Of a DNA stretch of 12,273 nt, positions 4,879 to 12,013 are shown piece by piece. A program made the position numbers and the translations under genes. Numbering within the stretch: the stretch's first letter is position 1; each line of letters starts with the position of its first letter. Origin of the DNA: Comamonadaceae bacterium (GTDB taxonomy: Bacteria > Pseudomonadota > Gammaproteobacteria > Burkholderiales > Burkholderiaceae_C); the NCBI GenBank assembly GCA_947460165.1, contig CANHKH010000055.1, positions 1 to 12,273 of the forward strand, in the 5' to 3' direction. A model generated the notes under the pieces. The model ran no database searches. It had not been told where the DNA came from and saw only the letters and a program-made list of their open reading frames with translations.

Positions 4879-7638
4879 TCAGCGCTTGAACAAGGCCTTG
4901 AGCACGTTTTGCACACGCCTGGCCTGGGCCGCGTCATGGGGCGCGGCCAAGACCTTGGCCATGTCCTCGCCCCAGGTTTGGTCGGGGGCAGGGGCGTGGC
5001 GCTGGGTCAGCAGCTGCAGCTGCAGCATGCGGCGCGCGCTCAGGTGTTCGGCCGGCGTCGGCAGTTCGGTGGCCATCTCCAGGCGCAGCAAAGCCGTCTC
5101 GGCCACCGAGGTGTTGTCAGCGGCCGGGGCGCCCAAGGCTTGCAGCCACTGGGTGCGCACGGCGGCTGGCACGGCTTTGCCCAGGGCTTGCGCGGGGGGC
5201 AGCTGGGCCGGATCGCGCTGCTCCCAGGCGCTCATGACTTGCGTGAGCACCTCGCCGTGGGCTTGAGTGGCCAGCTTGCGCAAGGCCATTTGGGCCAATT
5301 CAAAGGCATCGCGTTGCGCCCTGAAGGCGGCATCGCCCAAGCGGGGGCCGCGGTCTGGCGGGGCGGCGCGGTCACCACGCTCGCCAAAGCGGCCACGGTC
5401 GCCTTCGGGGCGGCGCGCTTCAAAGCGGTTCTCGCCTGGCCGCGAAGCCCTGTCGCCAGAGCGCTCACCCGGGCGAGCGTCTTTGCGGTCGAACTTGCCC
5501 GCACGGGCAGGCGCCGCGTCGGGCCGCTTGGCGCCGGGGCGGTCATCACCGCGCATGGCAATCACGGGTTTGGGCGGGGCCTTGGCAGCGGGCGCGGGCG
5601 TGGCGCTGGCTTGAGCTGGGTCAGGCGCTGCGGCATCGGCCGGCTGGTCAGCCGCAGGTGCAGCTGCCTCGCTGCCCTGCTCGGCGGCCGCCGCCTCAAC
5701 GGCAGGCGCTGGCGCATCCGCAGGATTGGCTGAGGCCGCTGGGTCCACAGGGGCCAGCGCGGCTGGGGCGGGGGCCTCAGGCTGGGGCTTTTCGCCGCGC
5801 AAAGCCGCCTCCAGCGCCTTGACGGCGGCCTGGATTTTGTGCGCGTCGCCCAGGGCGTTGGCCTCTTGCACGGCTTTGGAGGCGGCGATCACCAGGCGGT
5901 CATGCTCGCCCAGGGCCTGGGTGGCTTTTTCGCGTTCTTCGGTTTTGCGCTGGAAGGCTTCGTCAATGGGCTTTCTAAATGCATCCCACAGCTTTTGCTC
6001 CTGGCGCCGCTCCAGGGGCACCACCTGGGCTTCGTGCTGCCAGCGCTGCTGCAAGGACTTGATGGCGTCAATGTGCAGCACCGGTTCGGCGCCCAAGACC
6101 TGGGCCTCTTCAATCATGGCGCGGCGGCGGGCCAGGCTTTGCTGGCGCACCTCGTTGAGCGGGGCCTCGGCCGCGTCCATGAGCGGCTTCCAGTGGGTGT
6201 TGATCTCGGCAAAGGCTTTTTCGCTGAGGTGACCGGCTTCGCGCCAGCGCTGCTCAAAACCATGCAGCGTGCGGATGCGCAGCTTCCAGTCGGTGTTGCT
6301 CTGGTGGGCCTCGGTCCAGGCGCGCAGCTCGTCCATCAAGCCCCGGCGCTGGGCACGGCTGGCTTCTTGCTGCTCGCGGGTTTTCTCCAGCCAAGCTTCG
6401 ACCACTTTGTAGGCCTGGTTGCAGGCCTCATCAAAGCGCTTCCACAAGGCGTGGTTGGCAGCGCCCCCTTGGTCGCTGGTTTTCCATTGCTCGCGCAAGG
6501 TGCGCAGCGCCTCTTGCTGTTTGCGCCCGCCCAAGGGCTTGTCGACCAAGGCCTGGGCCTTGGCCATCAGCTCTTCGCGGATTTGGTCGGCGCGCCAGCG
6601 CTGCCAGCCTTCCAACTCGCCGGCCGCGCCCAAGCTGGCGTGGGCATCGGCTTCGAGCGCCGTGTCCAGGTGGCGGGCGTGGTCTTTCAAGGCCTGGCGC
6701 AGGTCGGCCGCCGCCTTGGGGGTGGACTTGCCGTGGCCCTCGGCCAGCTCTTTTTTCAGCACCTCCAGCGCCTGGCCCACTGCGTCGGCAGCGGCCGCGC
6801 GTTGCTGGGCCAGCACGGCCGGGTCGGCCTTGGGGCGGGCGGGTTTGTCGGCCTGCGGCTCGCCGCGGCCGGCACGCAATTCGTCGGCCCACACGGGCAC
6901 GGCGGGCAAGCTGGCCGACGGGTCGGCGCTGGCAGCGACGGCCAGCGCGAGCGCGGCCTGAAAAGCCTCCCAAACGGCCAGCAGTTGCAAGCGGGCCGCT
7001 TCCAGCAAAGGCGGATAGCGCATGTCCACGCTGGGCCAAATCGGGTCTTGCTTGAGCTCGTCGGCTTGCGCCTGCCAGGCCGCCACATCGGCGCGCAGCC
7101 CTTCCCAGGCCGCTTGCGCGTCTTTCCAGGACTTGGTCGAAAGCACCTCGGTGCGCTGGGACACCAGCACCGCCGCCTCGCGCTGCACCTGGGTGCGGTG
7201 CTGCAGGTCTTCAATGATGCGCACACGCTCGGCCAGCAGGGTTTTGAAACCGGCCAAGGGCTCGCGCGAGAGTGGCGCGCCGGCCTTGGCGGCATCGCGC
7301 TGCCAAGCCAGGGCGTCGGCTGGGTTGAGCTTGGGCAGGTCCAGCAGGTGCTGGGCCTTGGCGGCCCACTCGGCCACCACCGCATCTTGGTCTTTGGCTC
7401 GGCGCAGCTCGTCGAGCTTTTCACGCAAGGGCTTGGCCGCGCCCTTGTCCCGGTTGGCCAGCAGCTTGAACACGTCCGCAATCTGCTCGGCCGAAGGGTC
7501 TGTGGCCAGCCAAGCGCGCACACGCGTGGCACGCTCGCCCGAGGTGGGGGCAGTGAAGGCGCCTCCAGTCAGCCGGTCTAGGGCCTGCAGGTCGGCGGGC
7601 GTTCGCGTCTGGGCGGAGGAAGAATCAGAAGTGGACAT
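4879..7638 (-). CDS. DUF349-repeat protein with basic, disordered Arg/Gly/Asp-rich region
   Basis: A 919-residue soluble protein with no signal peptide or membrane segment. Residues about 1-615 are helical and repetitive. At least three to four segments carry the DUF349 pattern of a Trp-centred helix followed by LW-x2-F or a similar helix, for example LREQWKTS...LWKRFDEACNQAY (about 380-410), FEQRWREAG...INTHWKPLMDAAE (about 455-490) and LQQRWQHE...LWDAFRKPIDEAFQRK (about 525-570). About 616-690 is Ala/Pro-rich. About 694-770 is rich in Arg, Asp and Gly (DRASRPGENRFEARRPEGDR), a composition often linked with nucleic-acid binding. About 770-919 is a separate helical C-terminal domain. ATG 7638 is preferred over GTG 7695, which adds 19 poorly conserved-looking residues; no strong RBS is visible for either. 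The family's function is not established to my knowledge, and RNA or ribosome association is only a guess from composition. Antisense open frames here are codon-bias shadows. Confidence 0.9.
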   Translation of the reverse strand: MSTSDSSSAQTRTPADLQALDRLTGGAFTAPTSGERATRVRAWLATDPSAEQIADVFKLLANRDKGAAKPLREKLDELRRAKDQDAVVAEWAAKAQHLLDLPKLNPADALAWQRDAAKAGAPLSREPLAGFKTLLAERVRIIEDLQHRTQVQREAAVLVSQRTEVLSTKSWKDAQAAWEGLRADVAAWQAQADELKQDPIWPSVDMRYPPLLEAARLQLLAVWEAFQAALALAVAASADPSASLPAVPVWADELRAGRGEPQADKPARPKADPAVLAQQRAAAADAVGQALEVLKKELAEGHGKSTPKAAADLRQALKDHARHLDTALEADAHASLGAAGELEGWQRWRADQIREELMAKAQALVDKPLGGRKQQEALRTLREQWKTSDQGGAANHALWKRFDEACNQAYKVVEAWLEKTREQQEASRAQRRGLMDELRAWTEAHQSNTDWKLRIRTLHGFEQRWREAGHLSEKAFAEINTHWKPLMDAAEAPLNEVRQQSLARRRAMIEEAQVLGAEPVLHIDAIKSLQQRWQHEAQVVPLERRQEQKLWDAFRKPIDEAFQRKTEEREKATQALGEHDRLVIAASKAVQEANALGDAHKIQAAVKALEAALRGEKPQPEAPAPAALAPVDPAASANPADAPAPAVEAAAAEQGSEAAAPAADQPADAAAPDPAQASATPAPAAKAPPKPVIAMRGDDRPGAKRPDAAPARAGKFDRKDARPGERSGDRASRPGENRFEARRPEGDRGRFGERGDRAAPPDRGPRLGDAAFRAQRDAFELAQMALRKLATQAHGEVLTQVMSAWEQRDPAQLPPAQALGKAVPAAVRTQWLQALGAPAADNTSVAETALLRLEMATELPTPAEHLSARRMLQLQLLTQRHAPAPDQTWGEDMAKVLAAPHDAAQARRVQNVLKALFKR

Positions 7639-7904
7639 GTAGGGCTGTAGTGATGAAATCGGTGGGCCAAAGCCGGCTTGAATGTCAGGCCGCACCCATT
7701 GCGTTTACCGTCTCTTGAAGGCGATGGCTTCGCGGCTTTGAGGCTTGGACGTTGACGCCTAGGACCCTCAAGCCAGCCAGCGGAATCCGCCAAGCAAACG
7801 CTTCAAGACAAGATAAAACCGTCTATTTTCGCCGCATTTGGCTCGCCTGCTCTGTCAGTTCCATCAGATGGACATCAAACATTGCTAAAAAGAGCCTGCG
7901 CATG

Positions 7905-7930
7905 GCCCTTGTTCAGGCCTGCACAAGGGC
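7905..7930. repeat. 26-bp near-perfect palindrome
   Basis: Arms GCCCTTGT (7905-7912) and ACAAGGGC (7923-7930) match perfectly. The 10-nt centre contains CAGGCCTG (7914-7921), itself a palindrome, so only the pair at 7913/7922 fails to match. As RNA it would give an 8-bp stem. As DNA it would suit a dimeric regulator. No T tract follows, so a simple terminator is unlikely. Confidence 0.7.
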
Positions 7931-8019
7931 TTTGCGGGGCCTGCGGGGCGCTAGCGCATTGCCAGCTCAAAAAAGCTGAAGAGGCTTGGACTGAAGGGCC
8001 AGACACTGCCTGGCCAAAC

Positions 8020-8048
8020 ATATAAAGCATAAAGATTGTATTTTATAT
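8020..8048. repeat. AT-rich inverted repeat just upstream of the promoter
   Basis: ATATAAA (8020-8026) and TTTATAT (8042-8048) are 7-bp arms 15 bp apart in a locally AT-rich block. The block abuts the -35 element at 8051, so it could be an UP element or an operator. Confidence 0.4.
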
Positions 8049-8050
8049 TC

Positions 8051-8080
8051 TTGACAGGTTATTTGGAGCAATCCTAGAAT
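8051..8080 (+). promoter_or_regulatory. Sigma70-type promoter for the lytic transglycosylase gene
   Basis: A perfect TTGACA (8051-8056) is followed after 18 bp by TAGAAT (8075-8080), which matches the -10 consensus at five of six positions. An AT-rich block lies directly upstream. Transcription should begin near 8087, leaving a leader of about 140 nt before ATG 8226. Confidence 0.75.
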
Positions 8081-8216
8081 CCGCCGAATTGCTTCAAACG
8101 GCAGGCGTGGTCAGACTCCATTGCCCCGCCATTCAGGCCCGAGAACGGCACGCCAGTCTTTCAGACACGTGTCCAGCACCGCCTCCATGCCGCATGCATG
8201 GGCCGTGCAAACCTTC

Positions 8217-8221
8217 AGGAG
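8217..8221 (+). promoter_or_regulatory. Ribosome binding site of the lytic transglycosylase gene
   Basis: AGGAG lies 4 nt before ATG 8226 (or GGAGAG with a shorter spacer). It supports ATG 8226 over the in-frame TTG at 8121. A hairpin CCATGC/GCATGG (8185-8201) sits 15 nt upstream. Confidence 0.7.
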
Positions 8222-8225
8222 AGAC

Positions 8226-9059
8226 ATGACAGCCCAAGTACACACTGGCATCAAGGCCGGCTTGCATCGCGTTCGCCGCAGCCTGGTCAACGTTGCCGAC
8301 GACATTGGCCAAGGCTTTTTTGACATCAGCCACAGCGGCTTTGCCATGCTGGGTCTGGCCGTGGCCTGCCTGGTCATTGCCTTGGCCGCACGCCCTGACC
8401 TGCGCGACGCGGCAGAAAGTCGGCTGATGACACTGCTGCTGGAGCGGCAAGAGGCCATGATGGGCCTGATAGAGCCCAATGCGGTGAATCGGGCGACGGC
8501 CATGAACCCCAAGGACCTGCCCAAAGAACAAGCTTTCGTCACCAACTGGATCAGCCGCAAGTACGGTGTGGCCCCGGAGCCGGTGGCCGCCTTGGTGTCA
8601 GAGTCCTACAAAATGGGCTCCAAAGCCAAAATCGACCCCACGCTGATTTTGGCCATCATGGCCATTGAGTCGGGCTTCAACCCCTTTGCCCAAAGCCCCA
8701 TGGGCGCGCAAGGCCTGATGCAGGTGATGACCGGCATCCACCATGACAAATACAAAGACCTGGGCGGCAAGCACGCGGCTTTTGACCCCGTGAGCAATTT
8801 GCGCGTGGGCATTTCAGTGCTGCTGGAATGCATCAACCGTGCGGGCTCTATGGAGGGCGGCTTGCGCTTTTACGTGGGTGCCGCCAATTTGGACAACGAT
8901 GGCGGCTACACCTCCAAGGTGCTGGCCGAGCATGAACGCCTGCGCCTGGTGGCCCAAGGCATGAATGTGCCGGCCTTCAGCACCACACCCGTGACAGCGC
9001 CATCGCCACGTCCAGCATCTAAACCCCTGGACCAACTCGCCGCTCTGAGCGGCTCCTGA
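8226..9059 (+). CDS. Membrane-anchored lytic transglycosylase, SLT domain
   Basis: Probable peptidoglycan lytic transglycosylase, cutting the MurNAc-GlcNAc bond with formation of 1,6-anhydroMurNAc. The 277-residue product has a basic N-terminus, one membrane helix at about 38-55 (GFAMLGLAVACLVIALAA) and a lysozyme-like domain at about 110-245. The catalytic Glu is E148 in LAIMAIESGFNPFAQS, followed by the typical GAQGLMQVM. The third family motif, usually Tyr-Asn-Ala-Gly, appears as FYVGAANLDNDGGYTSKVL, with Tyr216. The C-terminal tail is Pro/Ser-rich. ATG 8226 is chosen because AGGAG lies at 8217-8221 and the protein then begins just before the basic region; an in-frame TTG at 8121 would add 35 residues that do not look like protein. 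The gene has its own strong promoter and stands alone. Confidence 0.92.
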   Translation: MTAQVHTGIKAGLHRVRRSLVNVADDIGQGFFDISHSGFAMLGLAVACLVIALAARPDLRDAAESRLMTLLLERQEAMMGLIEPNAVNRATAMNPKDLPKEQAFVTNWISRKYGVAPEPVAALVSESYKMGSKAKIDPTLILAIMAIESGFNPFAQSPMGAQGLMQVMTGIHHDKYKDLGGKHAAFDPVSNLRVGISVLLECINRAGSMEGGLRFYVGAANLDNDGGYTSKVLAEHERLRLVAQGMNVPAFSTTPVTAPSPRPASKPLDQLAALSGS

Positions 9060-9091
9060 CTCGCCCAGCCAATGGCTGCACAGGGCTGGGC

Positions 9092-9097
9092 TACACT
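9092..9097 (+). promoter_or_regulatory. Possible -10 element for the glyA transcript
   Basis: TACACT at 9092-9097 would place the transcript start near 9104, exactly where riboswitch stem P1 begins. No good -35 is seen at the right distance, so the call rests mainly on position. Confidence 0.35.
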
Positions 9098-9104
9098 GAT
9101 CTTT

Positions 9105-9220
9105 GTGCGCAACTGGCGATAGGCTGGGCTACTTACGGGCCGCAGCTGACGTGGGAACACCACTGGGGAGCGCGCAGCTGGCGTCATGGGGCGCTGGTGT
9201 TTAGCCGTTCGCCTGGGCAG
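9105..9220 (+). promoter_or_regulatory. ZTP (pfl) riboswitch in the glyA leader
   Basis: Conserved blocks of the ZTP/ZMP riboswitch appear in order: ACTGGCGA (9112-9119), GTGGGA (9151-9156), GGGGAG (9165-9170) and CGCCTGGGCA (9210-9219). The pairing also fits. P1 is GTGCGC (9105-9110) with GCGCGC (9170-9175). P2 is GTGG (9151-9154) with CCAC (9160-9163). The pseudoknot is GGCGA (9115-9119) with TCGCC (9209-9213), and a short P3 is GCC (9204-9206) with GGC (9216-9218). An extra hairpin at 9122-9147 (GGCTG/CAGCT, then GGCT/GGCC) fills the loop before P2. ZTP and ZMP build up when 10-formyl-THF is short, and known members turn on folate and purine genes, which fits glyA. Called from recalled consensus, without a covariance search. 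Confidence 0.88.
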
Positions 9221-9226
9221 CCCGCC

Positions 9227-9243
9227 GCTCTTTTCAAAAGAGC
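9227..9243 (+). promoter_or_regulatory. Hairpin between riboswitch aptamer and glyA start
   Basis: GCTCTTTTCAAAAGAGC is a full palindrome around a central C, starting 7 nt after the aptamer. It is probably part of the expression platform. It lacks a trailing T run, so it does not look like a simple terminator. The glyA RBS (AAGGA, 9257-9261) lies 13 nt further on. Confidence 0.5.
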
Positions 9244-9266
9244 AGGGACCGTCATCAAGGACTGCC

Positions 9267-10511
<1,245 letters not shown>

Positions 10512-10521
10512 GCTTCACACG

Positions 10522-10543
10522 GGCCCCTTGGGGGGCCTTTTTT
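10522..10543 (+). terminator. Intrinsic terminator after glyA
   Basis: GGCCCC (10522-10527) pairs with GGGGCC (10532-10537) across the loop TTGG, followed directly by six T (10538-10543). It begins 11 nt after the glyA stop. Confidence 0.9.
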
Positions 10544-10560
10544 CATTGAAGGCCTGATGC

Positions 10561-11010
10561 ATGAAGTGCCCTTTTTGCGGTCATCTGGAAACCCAGGTGG
10601 TGGAGACCCGGGTGTCAGAGGACGCGGACTTCATCCGCCGCCGCCGCCAGTGCGGCGCCTGCGACAAGCGCTTTACCACCTACGAGCGGCCGGATGTGAA
10701 TTTCCCGGCCATCGTCAAAAAAGACGGCCGCCGCATTCCCTACAAGCGCAGCAAAATTCTCGAATCCATGAACCTGGCGCTGCGCAAGCGCCCGGTCAGC
10801 ACCGAGCAAATTGACGCGGCCATAGAGCGCATGGAAGAAAAAATCCTCAATCTGGGCGTGCGCGAGGTGGTGTCCACCCGCCTGGGAGAGTTGGTGATGC
10901 GCGAGCTCAAAAAACTCGACAAGGTCGCCTACGTGCGTTTTGCCAGCGTCTACCGCAGCTTTGAGGACCTGGACGACTTCAAAAACCTGGTCGACGAGGT
11001 CAGGCGCTGA
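10561..11010 (+). CDS. nrdR: Transcriptional repressor NrdR
   Basis: Zinc-ribbon/ATP-cone regulator that represses ribonucleotide reductase genes when dATP/ATP signals ample deoxynucleotides. Its 149 residues match the family length. The N-terminal zinc ribbon uses Cys3, Cys6, Cys31 and Cys34 (CPFC and CGAC) and includes FIRRRRQC and KRFTTYER. The ATP-cone follows from about residue 49 (VKKDGRRIPYKRSKI) to about 140 (YVRFASVYRSFEDLDDF). The start is fixed by GAAGG at 10548-10552. Adjacency to glyA is a recurrent arrangement in proteobacteria. Only 17 nt separate the glyA terminator from this ATG, so its promoter must lie within glyA or it depends on readthrough. I see no clear NrdR-box pair nearby. 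Confidence 0.97.
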   Translation: MKCPFCGHLETQVVETRVSEDADFIRRRRQCGACDKRFTTYERPDVNFPAIVKKDGRRIPYKRSKILESMNLALRKRPVSTEQIDAAIERMEEKILNLGVREVVSTRLGELVMRELKKLDKVAYVRFASVYRSFEDLDDFKNLVDEVRR

Positions 11011-11020
11011 GGCAGGGCAT

Positions 11021-11452
11021 TCATTGCCAGCACTGCTGCACGGTCAAGCCACTGCCGGTGCGGCCCTTGGCCCCTGTGCTCGCCAGGGTGAGGCTGCCAC
11101 AGGCATCGCCGACCAAGCCATCTTGCGGGTCGGCGTGCAGCGTGTAGCTGCCCGCCTCCACTTTTTCTAGCTTGAGCCTGTAGCGCACCGTCCCCTGAGC
11201 CGGCACCGTTTGCAGCCGCAAGGGCAAGGCAGGCGCCGTGCCCGTGGCCGTGGTGTAGCGGCCCTGCACAGCGTAGTGCCGTTCCATGAAGTGCTGCGCC
11301 TCCATCAAGGCGGCGGCCGCCTCCACGCGGTGGCCGCGCCGCACATGGCTTTGGTAGCTGGGCCAGGCCAGCGTCAAGAGCAAGCCCGTGATGAGCAAGA
11401 CGGTCATCAATTCAATCAGGCTAAAGCCCGGGTTTGTGCGCGACATGTTCAT
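11021..11452 (-). CDS. pilE: Type IV pilin-like minor pilin (PilE family)
   Basis: Class III prepilin with a short leader: MNMSRTNPG, then FSLIELMTVLLITGLLLTLA, so PilD-type peptidase would cut after Gly9 and methylate Phe10. Glu14 (+5 of the mature form) is present. The hydrophobic helix is followed by a small globular domain with a C-terminal Cys118-Cys141 pair, the usual disulfide-bounded D-region. At 143 residues it is the size of PilE-type minor pilins. MSRTNPG from the third codon is an equally good start. It is the last gene of a leftward minor-pilin operon, 3 bp after the pilX-like gene, and converges on nrdR with only 10 bp between the stops. Such minor pilins prime pilus assembly at the inner membrane. 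The symbol follows family usage and does not imply the major pilin. Confidence 0.88.
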   Translation of the reverse strand: MNMSRTNPGFSLIELMTVLLITGLLLTLAWPSYQSHVRRGHRVEAAAALMEAQHFMERHYAVQGRYTTATGTAPALPLRLQTVPAQGTVRYRLKLEKVEAGSYTLHADPQDGLVGDACGSLTLASTGAKGRTGSGLTVQQCWQ

Positions 11453-11455
11453 GGC

Positions 11456-12007
11456 TCACCTCACAGGGGGTTGCAACAGCCGGCGTTGAACACGGTCACG
11501 GACCTGGCCCGCGTCCACCAGCACCATGGATTGCAGCCACACGGCGCTGCCGCCCAAGGTGGCCGCCTGTGCATCGCCCCGCCAATCGGGGCTGAAGCCG
11601 CGCGCCGTCACCACATGCACATGACCGATCCCCAAGGGCTGTTTTTCAACCATGCACACCGGCAACACCCCGGACGCCAGCCAGGTGGCAGGGGGCGAAA
11701 GCAGCGCGGCCGAGCGCCAGCGCGCGGCCTGCAGCCACACGGGGGCAGCTGCGGTGCCCACAGGCAAAGCGGCATCCAAGAGCTGCGCCGGGCGCTGGGG
11801 TTCGGGCTGCAGCAGCTGTTGCTCACAAAAATACAAAGCTGTTTGCGCCGACTGCAGGGCGATGGCTTGCATGTGAAAGCTGTTGGCCACCTTGGCGCTG
11901 CTGCTGGCCGAGCGCAGGGTGTGGGCAGAGGCCAAGGCGAGCGCGCCCAGCAAAATCAACACCATGACCAAGCTGAAGCCGCCACTGGCCTTGGCTGGCA
12001 GCGCCAT
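11456..12007 (-). CDS. pilX: Minor pilin / pilus assembly protein, PilX-like
   Basis: Prepilin-like protein of 183 residues. After a short basic leader it has GGFSLVMVLILLGALALASA, with likely cleavage after Gly10. The +5 position is Met15 instead of Glu, as is typical of PilX and GspK, which sit at the pilus tip. The remainder has a conserved-looking NSFHMQAIALQSAQTALYFCEQ helix and two Cys residues (about 61 and 117) that could form a disulfide. The gene lies 6 bp after pilW and 3 bp before the pilE-like gene, in the usual W-X order. Sequence similarity in this family is low, so the name rests on prepilin features and position. Confidence 0.82.
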   Translation of the reverse strand: MALPAKASGGFSLVMVLILLGALALASAHTLRSASSSAKVANSFHMQAIALQSAQTALYFCEQQLLQPEPQRPAQLLDAALPVGTAAAPVWLQAARWRSAALLSPPATWLASGVLPVCMVEKQPLGIGHVHVVTARGFSPDWRGDAQAATLGGSAVWLQSMVLVDAGQVRDRVQRRLLQPPVR

Positions 12008-12013
12008 GGGAGA

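Larger units (their letters stand above)
7639..8050. other. Divergent intergenic region with several dyads and no supported gene
   Basis: The spacer between the DUF349 gene (leftward) and the transglycosylase gene (rightward) has no ORF with protein-like composition. It holds a 26-bp near-perfect palindrome (7905-7930), the 10-bp palindrome GCGCTAGCGC (7948-7957), a small hairpin CAGCT/AGCTG (7963-7978) and GGCCAG/CTGGCC (7997-8015). I could not identify a convincing promoter for the leftward gene. The dyads may be protein-binding sites or part of an unannotated small RNA. Confidence 0.5.

Noticed and set aside
4720..5733. 337-codon open frame on the + strand from the end of mtfA into the DUF349 gene
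   Set aside because: Low-complexity Gly/Arg/Ala product with no RBS. Most of it is antisense to the DUF349 coding sequence.
5839..7581. 580-codon open frame on the + strand opposite the DUF349 gene
   Set aside because: It is the codon-bias mirror of a high-GC gene. The product is Gly/Leu/His-rich with no recognisable domain, while the - strand frame has clear helical repeats.
7780..7840. Promoter for the DUF349 gene or for a + strand transcript near the run GATAAAACCGTC
   Set aside because: Some -10-like hexamers exist on both strands, but none pairs with an acceptable -35 at 16-18 bp.
7752..7979. 75-codon ORF in the divergent spacer
   Set aside because: No RBS, composition does not look like a protein, and it runs through the palindromes. 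Treated as non-coding.
8121..8225. N-terminal extension of the transglycosylase from TTG 8121
   Set aside because: No RBS, and the added residues are unlike a membrane-protein N-terminus. ATG 8226 has AGGAG in front.
9186..9266. N-terminal extension of glyA from GTG 9186
   Set aside because: It would lie in the riboswitch. The ATG at 9267 has an RBS and gives the family length with Lys229 at the expected position.
11011..11028. Possible terminator GGCA/TGCC between the convergent nrdR and pilE stops
   Set aside because: Only a 4-bp stem with no T run; too weak to call.
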